Positions 33,049 through 41,748 of a DNA stretch of 64,000 nt are shown in pieces. The notes beneath the pieces were generated by a model. It made no database searches, was not told where the DNA came from, and worked only from the letters and a program-made list of their open reading frames with translations. The translations under genes were made by a program, and so were the position numbers. Each line of letters starts with the position of its first letter. The first letter of the stretch is position 1. Source of the DNA: Chloroflexota bacterium (lineage in GTDB: Bacteria > Chloroflexota > UBA11872 > VXOZ01); contig JAAXIC010000018.1 in assembly GCA_012270555.1 (NCBI GenBank), positions 1-64,000 of the forward strand, read 5' to 3'.

Positions 33049-34956
33049 TCACTCTTCCTGTGTGAACCAAATCGGGCTACTCCACGCCCGTTGTCGGTTG
33101 GCTTGGTAGAGGCGCAGATAGTAGTATACGAACGGGTGGTCGTTGGGGAACGTGGGCGCGAAGGCAACGTCTGCGAGGTCAGCGGTGTCGGTCCATTCAT
33201 CTTCCCACACGTCGGATTGCGGGTCGGCGCTGTAGGTTACCTGATTGTTGCGGATGACCTCGACGCGGGTGATTGGCGCGGTGCCTGCCGCACGCATTCG
33301 CACGTGGCGCGGCCCAACACCGGCTAACTCAGCAGCAATATCGCTGCCCATCGGCTTGCCGTCGATGGTGAAGTCGAGGAGTATGCGGTCACCGGTGGTG
33401 GCGTAGCAGCGACGGTCGTAGAGCGCCTGCCAGATGGCCTCGCGCGTAAGCTCCGGCGCCACCACGCAAGCCAGGCCGTTGCCGTCGTTCACGTGAAAGC
33501 TGCCCTGATTGGCCAGACCGTAGTGACTGTCCGTGCCGCCGACGAAGCCGAGGCGGTGTCCCATGGCCAAGGCGGTCTGCACGCTGAGCGGCCCGGACTC
33601 TTCCGCAATGTCCCACATGGAACAGATTTCCACCAGCCGCTGGTAGCGATCGTTGCGGAAGCGCCAGTCGGCGCCGCCCATGGACTTGGGGTGGTGGGGC
33701 ACAGTGAGCGCCTCCAGGTCCCGGTCGGCCATGTCTTGCCAAAGCGCGTCGGGACTCTCATGTTCGCCCTGATACCAGAAGTGGAACGGGCCGCTATCGC
33801 CCCGGTAGTAGATGTTCTTGTGTCCGCTGCCGCTCACGCCGCCCCATTCGAAGCTGACGAGCGTGACGAAACTGCCGGGGTCGTTGCAGCGATTGCAGTC
33901 GGCGACGAGATCCTGCCAGATGTCGTCGGTAACCTCAAAGCGCCAATTGTAGTGATTGGCAGGCGCGCAAAAGTCGAGACCGGCGACATCACGTCCCCAA
34001 CCGAAGAACTCCTCCGTCGAGCCCGTGCCCATGCTGTGCCACATCTGGCTGTGCATCTCGCCGAAGTAAATCCCCCGGTCCGGCAAAAACCCGGCACCGA
34101 TGGGATTGCTCCTGCCGGCGATGCCCGCTACGGGATCGAAAACGCTGAGCGTGTGTACGCCGGTTGTCTTGGCGGTGACGGCAATGGTCTCTCCCAGGGG
34201 CTGCGCTGTTGTGTCCACTGCGACACGGTTTACAGTCTCCACGCCCTCCGGCGCGAACACCTGCGCTTCGCCGGCATAATTCGTCGCGGGATTGAAGCTA
34301 TAGATATCCACCGGCAACACGCGCACGTCGAAGGTCTCGCCAGGCCGCACCACGGCGGGCGCAAAGACGCGAAATCGGTCGGCCACGTGCGCGCCCACCA
34401 CCTTCACCGTGGGGAAGTTGGCAATCTGCCGGTACTCTCCGCTGCCGTCCACGTCAACGCCGATGCTGAAAACGGCGGTTTGGGCGAACTTCTGGGCCTG
34501 CAGCAGATTGCCGTCAGGCGCGCCCAGAGTAATCTCCACCTCGTCTCCGCCTTGCAGCGTGCCGGCTTGCACCACGACGTCCAGCAGATCGAGATGGCGT
34601 CCGTAGGAGACGGCAAGCGCGAGTTGTACGTCAGCATTCGTGCACGCCACGTCAGCGAACGCGCCGTAGCCCGCGCGGATTTGGTCACGGCTGCCGAGCG
34701 TTTGCACACCCCGGCGATAGCAGTTGCCCAAATGGCAGTCCCAGCTCTCCGGAATTTCCACCGTGACATGGGCGCCGGCGGCTAGGACAAGGCCCGGCCC
34801 CGCCGTGAGCGTGATGACAAACGTGTGTCCGCTGGCCGCCTCGACCTCGTGTGGGGTGATGGTGGCACGCATGTCGACTGGCGGCAAATGCTGCCAAGCG
34901 CGCGTGATGCCCCGCATCCACACACTGGAGTCGTCGAATATCCTTGGCTCAAGCAT
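33049..34956 (-). CDS. DUF3604/PHP-like metal-dependent hydrolase
   Basis: 635 residues. The first 290 form beta-sandwich-like domains. The catalytic half has PHP/DUF3604 landmarks: 'GIYFGEMHSQMWHSMGTGSTEEFF', 'FCAPANHYNWRF', 'SFEWGG', 'VPHHPKSMGG' and 'GFVGGTDSHYG'. These histidines and aspartates would bind two or three metal ions for phosphoester or related hydrolysis. There is no clear signal peptide. The stop lies 41 bases before darT, but the genes are probably independent. Confidence 0.8.
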   Translation of the reverse strand: MLEPRIFDDSSVWMRGITRAWQHLPPVDMRATITPHEVEAASGHTFVITLTAGPGLVLAAGAHVTVEIPESWDCHLGNCYRRGVQTLGSRDQIRAGYGAFADVACTNADVQLALAVSYGRHLDLLDVVVQAGTLQGGDEVEITLGAPDGNLLQAQKFAQTAVFSIGVDVDGSGEYRQIANFPTVKVVGAHVADRFRVFAPAVVRPGETFDVRVLPVDIYSFNPATNYAGEAQVFAPEGVETVNRVAVDTTAQPLGETIAVTAKTTGVHTLSVFDPVAGIAGRSNPIGAGFLPDRGIYFGEMHSQMWHSMGTGSTEEFFGWGRDVAGLDFCAPANHYNWRFEVTDDIWQDLVADCNRCNDPGSFVTLVSFEWGGVSGSGHKNIYYRGDSGPFHFWYQGEHESPDALWQDMADRDLEALTVPHHPKSMGGADWRFRNDRYQRLVEICSMWDIAEESGPLSVQTALAMGHRLGFVGGTDSHYGLANQGSFHVNDGNGLACVVAPELTREAIWQALYDRRCYATTGDRILLDFTIDGKPMGSDIAAELAGVGPRHVRMRAAGTAPITRVEVIRNNQVTYSADPQSDVWEDEWTDTADLADVAFAPTFPNDHPFVYYYLRLYQANRQRAWSSPIWFTQEE

Positions 34957-35281
34957 TGCAGAATCCTAATCGGCTTGCGCAACACGCGCCTGCCTTATTC
35001 TTCTCTCCGGGCGGAAGTTCCGACAAAGTATTCTAGCGCCCAACCGGCCTGCGTGCAGTATACTGTTCACGGCATTTAGTGGATAACCTGCTGCCCGTTT
35101 ACGAGCTTGGCACGTGGCAACGGGCAGGCAGGCCGGGGGTTGCGCGACGTCTATCGCGCCTCTTGAGAGGAAAGCACGCTCTGCCGGTTGCGTTGCGCTC
35201 ATTTCAGCCCCCTGCTCGTCCGGCACATCGATTGATAAAGACGAAAACTGAGCAATTGGCACACTACGTGGAGGAACTCTC
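34957..35281. other. Divergent intergenic region
   Basis: A 325-base gap between the divergent DUF3604 and DUF3574 genes should hold promoters for both. Only weak boxes can be seen (TATACT near 35058). No gene was recognised. Confidence 0.4.
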
Positions 35282-35698
35282 GTGCGCGTTTTCCAATCTG
35301 TCCTACTTTTGGCCGCCATCTTCATTCTAGCGGGTTGCAGCGCTTACACGGTGACTTCTTGCCCTGCGGGAACTGATGAATTCGCCGAATACCAGCTCTT
35401 CTTCGGCCGCAGCAGCGGCGGCGTTGAGGTGGTGAGCGACGAAGCCTGGGCAGAGTTTCTGGCGGATACGGTGACGCCGCGCTTTCCCGATGGCTTGACC
35501 GTGGTTGACGGGGCCGGACAGTGGCGCGGCTCAGATGGCGTAGTCCAGCGCGAGCGTTCCAAGGTGCTCATCATCCTGACCTCGCCGGGCGAGGAAGGAA
35601 TGCGGCTCACCGACGAAATCTCGGCAGAATATGAAGCGCGCTTCAACCAAGAAACGGTGCTGCGCGTGGTGCGCACGGCCTGTGTGTCTTTCTCCTAA
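35282..35698 (+). CDS. DUF3574 family lipoprotein
   Basis: 138 residues. The signal peptide ends in lipobox L16-A-G-C19. The mature part 'YQLFFGRSSGGVEVVSDEAWAEFLADTVTPRFPDGLTVVDGAGQW' is the DUF3574 core. The family has no assigned function. The GTG start is preceded by GGAGGAAC. It converges with the coiled-coil protein gene nine bases further on. Confidence 0.8.
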   Translation: MRVFQSVLLLAAIFILAGCSAYTVTSCPAGTDEFAEYQLFFGRSSGGVEVVSDEAWAEFLADTVTPRFPDGLTVVDGAGQWRGSDGVVQRERSKVLIILTSPGEEGMRLTDEISAEYEARFNQETVLRVVRTACVSFS

Positions 35699-35722
35699 AA
35701 AACCGCGTCATGAGCGGCGGTT
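35697..35722 (-). terminator. Intrinsic terminator of the coiled-coil protein gene
   Basis: Read on the minus strand, AACCGC and GCGGTT form a short stem around the stop codon, followed by TTTT. It lies between two convergent genes. Confidence 0.5.
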
Positions 35723-37426
35723 CCTCTGGTGACGGCCGATGTAGCCGACAATAACCTGGTTGCGCTCCTCGTCCCAGGCGAAGGCAATGCGAATGATATT
35801 CTGCGGGTCGCCCCTGTTGCCCTTGCCTATGTGTTCGCCTAGCTCGTATGTGTGGCCCTGATAGTCGGTTGTGTACCACTCTCGGTACTGCTGTTTGGTA
35901 ATGTTCGCCTGATGCGGCTTGTACGACCAGCCAGGGCAGGGCTTCTTCAGACGCTCGTTGAAGCGCGGTTCCTCGCCGGCGCTTGCCCAGCGCAGGCAAT
36001 GGTAGTCCGTAGCAAGCCAGGCCAGGGCGGCGAACACCTCCTCCGGCTTTTGGTACGGGCTGTCTTTTTCCCACTTCGAGTTGAGGGCAAACACTAACTG
36101 ATTGGCGAACTGTTCCTTTGCCCGCGACACTGCGTCGGCTACGCTTTCCAATGGCTCCGATGCCGCATAGAATTGCCGCCAGTAGTCCCCCAGGTCGCGA
36201 CTCTCTGCGAGTTTGGTTCTCAGTTCCTTATTCTTGCCTTCTAGCGATTCCTTCACGGTTTCCAGGCTGGCGTAATTATCGGCAAGCCGCTCGTTCTGAG
36301 CGTTTAGCCGGTAGTTCTCCGACCTGTAGGAATCACGCTCGCTCTTGAGGCGCTGGCACATGTCGAGCAAGTCTTGACTTTCATCGGCTGTCGGCGTGGG
36401 ATCCGCCTGTTCGCCTGCCCCTTTTGTCTCCTGAGAGGCTGAAGGGACCCCCGGTATAGTCTCGCCCTTTTTCCCGTCATCCTTTGCAGCGAATATGTCC
36501 TGCCACTCCTCGACGACCTGGGCAATGGCGGCCTCTTGTCGAGCCCTTACATGCACCCGTTCCGCTTCCTTAGACTTTGACTCAGCTTGAGGACGAACGC
36601 TTTGGTACGCTACCAAGTTCTCCTTTAGATTCTCGGCCAGCCTCAGCGCAGTGGTGATTGTTGCCGGAGTCGCTGCGGCATCTTCTTCCCAAGCGGCAAT
36701 GTCAAGTTCAAGATATTGGAATTCTGTCGCGAATTCCCGCTGAATCTCTTGGAGGGTGTTGGCGCAACGCTCGCTAAGCGCCTCTGTCCGTTTCAGGGCC
36801 TTCTTGTCCGCGATCTCTTGCACAATACTCACGAAATCGTCAATGTCTTCCCAGTCCGGGTCCTCAATGTCAACCCTTCGCAGTTGCTCGATGCACGCGG
36901 AAAGTGGCTGGGACGAGACATCTAACCTTTCCGCCATGCCGGACACATAGCAGACCATCAGCCTAACGTCGTCTCGGTCGAGGCTGGCATCGTGCAAGCA
37001 GATTGTGTCTACCAAGTCTCTCCACTCGTTCATCCGCCAGTATGAGTTGAGAACGCCGTTACGGCGGTTGGGGCCATCGACTGGATAGCTGCGGTTAAGC
37101 AGTTGGTGTTCAACGAGGGCTTTCAGATCGTCTCGGGACTCCACCCACGCCCTAAGCACTTCTCTGGTAAGGCTGTCGTTTCCCTGGACTAACTCTCCCA
37201 GAATTCGATCCTTCAATTGGGATGGCTGAGCTTTGCTCGAATACCTGAAGCCACGCACTTTGATGCCTTGATTGATCGCTGAGTTTAGCTCTTTGAGGAC
37301 GCCTCCAGACGCCTCGTCTCGGTACTGCAGCACATGGCCGATAAGGCCCAGGAAGTACTGGGGTGTGAAAGCGTGAATGACGCTGCTCAGCGGGATTCTG
37401 TCTTCGGTTTCCGTCATCGTCACCAC
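35708..37426 (-). CDS. Unknown 572-residue coiled-coil protein with a compact C-terminal domain
   Basis: Not recognised. An all-helical N-terminus (about 1-190) precedes helices with heptads (220-320), a charged low-complexity linker (about 325-360, 'KKGETIPGVPSAS...PTPTADES') and a second coiled coil (365-425). The final 80 residues form a distinct alpha/beta domain ('CPGWSYKPHQANITKQQYREWY', 'HTYELGEHIGKGNRGDP', 'IRIAFAWDEERNQVIVGYIGRH'). The composition is AT-richer than the surroundings. It has its own terminator and no operon partner. The architecture (linker, coiled coil, small terminal domain) would suit a sensor-effector protein, but no function is assigned. Confidence 0.7.
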   Translation of the reverse strand: MVTMTETEDRIPLSSVIHAFTPQYFLGLIGHVLQYRDEASGGVLKELNSAINQGIKVRGFRYSSKAQPSQLKDRILGELVQGNDSLTREVLRAWVESRDDLKALVEHQLLNRSYPVDGPNRRNGVLNSYWRMNEWRDLVDTICLHDASLDRDDVRLMVCYVSGMAERLDVSSQPLSACIEQLRRVDIEDPDWEDIDDFVSIVQEIADKKALKRTEALSERCANTLQEIQREFATEFQYLELDIAAWEEDAAATPATITTALRLAENLKENLVAYQSVRPQAESKSKEAERVHVRARQEAAIAQVVEEWQDIFAAKDDGKKGETIPGVPSASQETKGAGEQADPTPTADESQDLLDMCQRLKSERDSYRSENYRLNAQNERLADNYASLETVKESLEGKNKELRTKLAESRDLGDYWRQFYAASEPLESVADAVSRAKEQFANQLVFALNSKWEKDSPYQKPEEVFAALAWLATDYHCLRWASAGEEPRFNERLKKPCPGWSYKPHQANITKQQYREWYTTDYQGHTYELGEHIGKGNRGDPQNIIRIAFAWDEERNQVIVGYIGRHQRNRRS

Positions 37427-37577
37427 ATTCCCTTAGCTTCTGGCCTTCGCCTGACGGCAGCTGCGACTACCTTGCTGATTCGTCCTGCGCACACCGATGC
37501 CTAAGCGTCGGTGTCGTGACATAGCTATTTCGTTCTCAGGTTGCTCGTAACCTCTGCTTAGCAACCACAGAACCCAA

Positions 37578-37613
37578 CCAGGCGATGGTGCCCGGACAGA
37601 CACCATCGCCTGG
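37578..37613 (-). terminator. Terminator of the solute-binding protein gene
   Basis: Thirteen-base arms CCAGGCGATGGTG and CACCATCGCCTGG enclose a ten-base loop about 85 bases after the stop codon. On the minus strand it runs into 'TTGGGTTCTG'. Confidence 0.6.
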
Positions 37614-37696
37614 AACAGCCAAATCTAGTTGCTGCTTGTATCGAAAAGCCAGCAGCCAACCTTTTCTTGATCTAAACGCGACTTCCGGCCTACAGC

Positions 37697-39073
37697 CTAC
37701 CGACCCAGACGCTCGTTCCAGCCGGCCAGCAGTTCCGTAATGCCTTTCTCAGCGGCTTCCAGCGCCTCCGGCGCGGTGATGTTACCCGCCATCACGTCCG
37801 GCACGAAACCCACGGCGTGGATGCGCGCCTCGGTGCCACCAGGTCCAGAGTAGTAGAAGTGGCGGAACGGCATCTGCTGGGCGATCAGTTCGCGGAACGG
37901 ATCGTTTTCCGTGTACTCCGGCGAGGAGGTGGTAGCCTCGCGCACCGGCACGCGGTCGTACTGCTTGGCAAAGCGCAGGTTCGTATCCGCGCTCAAGAAG
38001 TACTCGACCCAAGCGAACATGGCGTCCGGGTTCGGGGCGTTGATGGCAAACGTGGCGGTGTGGTTGCCGCCCAAGTTGGCGTCCAGGCCGCCTTCCGGCT
38101 TGGGCCACGGCGTGAAGCCGAAGTTCAAGTCCGGCGCGTTTTCCAAGAACCACTGGCCGCGCTCGGCAAAGGTGGCGTAGTAGTGCACCGCGCGGGCCTC
38201 GGCCAGGTGACTGTTGCGGTGGAGCCCGTCGCCGCGCAGTTCGGCGATAGCGTCCCAGCCGCCCTGCACCTCGTGGATGTTCTTCAGCCAGTCCAACGCC
38301 CGCACGGCTTCGGGGCTATTGATGGTGACCTCGGACCAGTCGTCGGACATCACGTCGCCGCCCAACTGCCAGAGCAGGAGCAGCCACAGGCCGGTGCCGC
38401 CGCTGCCCCAGAAGGGCGGGCATCCGGCACGCACGAGAGTTTCGCCGTCGAACTTGGTGGTCTGGATGATGGCGGTATCGAAATCGGACCACGAAGTCGG
38501 CGGATTTTCCGGGTCCAGACCTACTTCGAGATACGTATCCCCGTGGATGTACATCACGCGCAGGTCCGGCGCGTACGGCGCGCCGTACATGTTGCCCGTG
38601 GGCGCGTCGGTGAGATAGCTCAACACGCTGGGCCAGAACTCCGCGAGATTCAGCACGCCTGAGGCTTTGTAGTAGTTGTTGAGCGGCTGCGAAATGTCCG
38701 TGACGCCCAACTCCACCGTCTGCCAGTCGCCCACGTCCACGGCATCGGGCGGGCTGCCCGCCGCCACGGCCGTCTTGAATTTGTTCAAGCGGTCCGACTC
38801 GCCAACCGCGTTGAAGGTCAGGCCGGGATTGAGATCCGCAAACTCTGCTGCCCACGGCTCGAAGTCAAAGAAGCCCCGGTGCCAGTAGAGCGCCTCGCCC
38901 TGCGGGCCGGCCGGGGCCTCGGCCTCAGCCTGGGCTTCTTCCTGCTGCTCGGGCGCCATCTCCTCATCTTCCATGGCCGGCGCGGCCTGACCGCACGCCG
39001 CCGCGAGCACGCCTGCTCCCAGCACGGTTGCGCCGGCGAGGAGAGTACGACGAGTGATTCGCTCGTTCATCAT
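37697..39073 (-). CDS. ABC-type extracellular solute-binding lipoprotein (family 1)
   Basis: About 458 residues from the ATG at 39073 (or its neighbour at 39070), with GGGAGG just upstream. The N-terminus has R8-R9 and lipobox L23-A-A-A-C27, then a Met/Glu/Gln-rich acidic linker. The mature protein has family-1 traits such as 'WAAEFADLNPGLTFNAVGESDRLNKFKTAVAAGSPPDAVDVGDW' and 'TNLRFAKQYDRVPVREA'. The Tat-like RR pair suggests folded export. No permease or ATPase genes are near. Confidence 0.88.
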   Translation of the reverse strand: MMNERITRRTLLAGATVLGAGVLAAACGQAAPAMEDEEMAPEQQEEAQAEAEAPAGPQGEALYWHRGFFDFEPWAAEFADLNPGLTFNAVGESDRLNKFKTAVAAGSPPDAVDVGDWQTVELGVTDISQPLNNYYKASGVLNLAEFWPSVLSYLTDAPTGNMYGAPYAPDLRVMYIHGDTYLEVGLDPENPPTSWSDFDTAIIQTTKFDGETLVRAGCPPFWGSGGTGLWLLLLWQLGGDVMSDDWSEVTINSPEAVRALDWLKNIHEVQGGWDAIAELRGDGLHRNSHLAEARAVHYYATFAERGQWFLENAPDLNFGFTPWPKPEGGLDANLGGNHTATFAINAPNPDAMFAWVEYFLSADTNLRFAKQYDRVPVREATTSSPEYTENDPFRELIAQQMPFRHFYYSGPGGTEARIHAVGFVPDVMAGNITAPEALEAAEKGITELLAGWNERLGR

Positions 39074-39485
39074 TGAGCCTCCCTGTTTGTAGACACGAAC
39101 GCACACACTGCCCTAGTTATAGCGAGCGGAAAATGGCGTTGTCAACTGTATGGCCGCACAAAGCTTTTTGACTGTCATGCGGGCGAACCGTTGCGGCAAG
39201 GTAGATAGACTTTCCCGCCAGTGCGTGCGCTTTCAGTTTTAAGGCGGTAGGAAAGTTGAATTGTGCAGAAAGAAGGGAGTGGTATCATTTCTCATGGCCT
39301 CATCTGTCTGCCCTTTCTGCATAGGTGTCTAACACCAAACAACACATTAATTCTCCAAAGAAAGTGCTGAGCCTGCGGGCGCATTCTGCAGAGACTGAAT
39401 CCCCCTTAAGATCGCCTACCTTATCGCACATGCCGCCAACCATCTGGTAGCATTTAAGCGATAGCATTGGGGAGGCACATCCGAC
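39074..39485. other. Divergent intergenic region
   Basis: About 410 bases separate the solute-binding gene from the small-protein gene. No gene or strong hairpin was seen. Promoters for both directions are expected but not clear. Confidence 0.4.
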
Positions 39486-39737
39486 ATGAAAGCGCAAGCG
39501 GAAATCATGACCTACGCGGAAATGGCATCTGCCTTTGACGGGGAGTGGGTGCTGATCGGCGAGCCCGAACTCACCCCCATGAATGAGGTGATACGCGGCG
39601 CCGTGCTCGCGCACGACGAGGACCGGATCGCCGTCTATGAGGCGCTGTGGCGATTGCGAGAGGAGGGCCGCGAACCCAGTCATATCGCCGTGTGGTACTT
39701 TGGCGAGAGGCCAAGCGACGTCGAATTCCTAATATGA
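39486..39737 (+). CDS. Small conserved protein paired with a retropepsin-like protease
   Basis: 83 residues, soluble. The sequence 'IMTYAEMASAFDGEWVLIGEPELTPMNEVIRGAVLAHDEDR...SHIAVWYFGERPSDVEFLI' has the look of the small proteins often found next to clan-AA proteases. The stop overlaps the next start as ATGA, so the two proteins are probably made together. Its role is unknown. Confidence 0.65.
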   Translation: MKAQAEIMTYAEMASAFDGEWVLIGEPELTPMNEVIRGAVLAHDEDRIAVYEALWRLREEGREPSHIAVWYFGERPSDVEFLI

Positions 39738-40117
39738 GCTATCGGTTCGACCCGCACGGTGATCTGATCATCCTTCCGGCTAGGCTTTACCGTGGCAATC
39801 GTCCTGAAGTCGTCCGTTTGGCACTTGATACCGGCGCAACCAGAACGGTAATTAGCAGACAGATCGCTCTGTATCTCGGCTACGAGCCTGCTGCGTTGCG
39901 AGAACAAGCGCGTATCATCACCGGTAGCGGCGTAGTGTCCGTTCCTTTGTTAAACGTCGATAGGGTCGAGGCGCTAGGGAAAGCAGCGACCAACATGCGC
40001 GTTCTCTGCCACACCCTGCCATCCCGCGCCGCCATAGACGGCGTGTTGGGCTTGGATTTCTTGCGCGGTGAGCGCTTGGTTATTGACTTTCGTGCAGGTC
40101 AGCTAGCGCTGGAGTAG
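39734..40117 (+). CDS. Retropepsin-like aspartic protease
   Basis: 127 residues from the ATG at 39734. The catalytic motif is 'LALDTGATRTVIS' (D32-T-G-A), and the second conserved segment is 'AIDGVLGLDFLRG', as in single-domain retropepsins that act as dimers. There is no signal peptide or membrane segment, so it is cytoplasmic. The overlap with the preceding small gene suggests one functional unit. It ends seven bases before purD. Confidence 0.82.
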   Translation: MSYRFDPHGDLIILPARLYRGNRPEVVRLALDTGATRTVISRQIALYLGYEPAALREQARIITGSGVVSVPLLNVDRVEALGKAATNMRVLCHTLPSRAAIDGVLGLDFLRGERLVIDFRAGQLALE

Positions 40118-40124
40118 GTGGTCT

Positions 40125-41384
40125 ATGCGCATTCTGATTGTCGGCGGCGGTGGACGCGAGCACGCGATCGCGTGGAAGTGCGCGCAAAGTCCAATCCAGC
40201 CGACGCTCTTTGTCGCGCCGGGCAATGCCGGCACGGCGGCGCTGGGAGAAAACGTCCCAATCCAAGCTACAGATATTGATGGCTTGGTCGCTTGGGTGCG
40301 GGGCAACGCCATTGACCTCACGGTGGTTGCTCAGGACGATCCGCTGGCGCTCGGAGCGGTGGACGCCCTGCAATCGTGTGGGCTGACCGCCTTCGGCCCC
40401 ACGCAGGCAGCGGCAAAGCTCGAGTGGAGCAAGGTCTGGTCCAAGGACTTCATGCAGCGGCACGGGCTGCCCACGGCTGACTTTGCCGTTTTCGATGAAC
40501 GCAGTGCGGCGGCCGCCTACCTGGAACAGACCCAGTTGCCAATTGTCCTTAAGCCCGACGGCCTGACCGCCGGTAAAGGCGTGTTCGTCTGCGCCACGCG
40601 TGAAGAGGCGCTGCAGGCGCTGGACACCATCATGGAGAGCCGCGCTTTCGGTGAATCCGGCGACCGCATCGTCATCGAGGAGTGCCTGCGCGGCACCGAG
40701 ATATCAGTCTTCGCCTTTGCCGACGGCACGCACATTACGCCGCTCGCTACGGCATGTGACTATAAGCGCGCCTTTGACGGTGACGCCGGGCCCAATACCG
40801 GCGGCATGGGCGGCTACTCACCGGCCCCATTCGTGGATCCGGAGACCCTGGACTACATTCACCACGAGATTATGGAGCGCACAATCACGCTCATGGCGCA
40901 GGAAGGACACCCGTACGTCGGCGTGCTCTACGGGCAGCTCATGCTAACTAACGACGGGCCGCGCATCGTCGAGTTCAACGTGCGCCTCGGCGACCCCGAA
41001 GCGCAACTCATTCTGCCGCGCCTGCAGGCCGATCTCGTCACAGTCTTTCAGGCGGCAGTGGACGGACGCCTTGACGAGGCGGACGTCACCTGGGACCCTG
41101 CCGCCACCTGCGGCGTGGTGGCCGCCTCCGGCGGTTATCCCGGCGCCTACACCACCGGCTACCCCATCGCGGGACTAGATGCGCTCGATGACGACGCGCT
41201 GCTCTTCCATGCCGGCACCGATCGCGTAGACGATACGGTCGTCACCGCCGGAGGCCGGGTGCTCATAGCGGTAGGACGAGCCGCTAACGTGCCCACGGCG
41301 CGTCAGCGTGCCTACGACAATATCGCGCGCATCACATTTGAAAATGCCTACTATCGCAAGGATATCGCCGCTCGCGAGGTCTGA
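40125..41384 (+). CDS. purD: Phosphoribosylamine-glycine ligase (GAR synthetase)
   Basis: 419 residues, the normal length. It catalyses the second step of purine synthesis, joining phosphoribosylamine to glycine with ATP. The N-terminal 'ILIVGGGGREHAIAWK', the ATP-grasp segment 'LPIVLKPDGLTAGKGVFVC', 'GPNTGGMGGYSPAP' and 'IVEFNVRLGDPEAQLILPRL' are all intact. No other purine genes are adjacent. It probably shares a transcript with the retropepsin gene upstream. Confidence 0.96.
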   Translation: MRILIVGGGGREHAIAWKCAQSPIQPTLFVAPGNAGTAALGENVPIQATDIDGLVAWVRGNAIDLTVVAQDDPLALGAVDALQSCGLTAFGPTQAAAKLEWSKVWSKDFMQRHGLPTADFAVFDERSAAAAYLEQTQLPIVLKPDGLTAGKGVFVCATREEALQALDTIMESRAFGESGDRIVIEECLRGTEISVFAFADGTHITPLATACDYKRAFDGDAGPNTGGMGGYSPAPFVDPETLDYIHHEIMERTITLMAQEGHPYVGVLYGQLMLTNDGPRIVEFNVRLGDPEAQLILPRLQADLVTVFQAAVDGRLDEADVTWDPAATCGVVAASGGYPGAYTTGYPIAGLDALDDDALLFHAGTDRVDDTVVTAGGRVLIAVGRAANVPTARQRAYDNIARITFENAYYRKDIAAREV

Positions 41385-41748
41385 TGACAATGCCTGGGGC
41401 CAACAGAACTACGCGCATGATGGTTTTCTTGTTCGAACAAGGTATACTTCACCCATAGACGAGACGCGGTCTGTCAAGATTCTTAACGTATTGGGGAGAA
41501 TTGCGCAGGCATATTCGTGATGTCGCACGAGAATCTCAGGAAATTCCCAGCTTTGTCTAGCATTCTAGAAGGTGGTATTGAGTCTCAGGTGCAGCGCTCG
41601 TGAATGGGTGCAGAGAAGGTCCAGAGCAAGGCACAGCGTTGTGTATGATCGAGGGCGCGTGGTTTTCGTTGTGCTCGCGCTCAGTCTTGGGTGGTAGTAG
41701 TTTGTTCGTATCTATTGAAATCCCCGGCGTATGCGAGGAGAGTTCGCA
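41385..41748. promoter_or_regulatory. Upstream region with an operator-like palindrome
   Basis: The 364-base gap holds a perfect palindrome CTTGTTCGAACAAG (41428-41441) directly before TATACT (41443-41448). This is consistent with a repressor site on a promoter about 300 bases ahead of the next gene. The rest shows nothing recognisable. Confidence 0.35.

Noticed and set aside
33493-34785. 430-codon open frame opposite the DUF3604 gene
   Set aside because: Shadow frame; the opposite strand holds the conserved metal-binding motifs.
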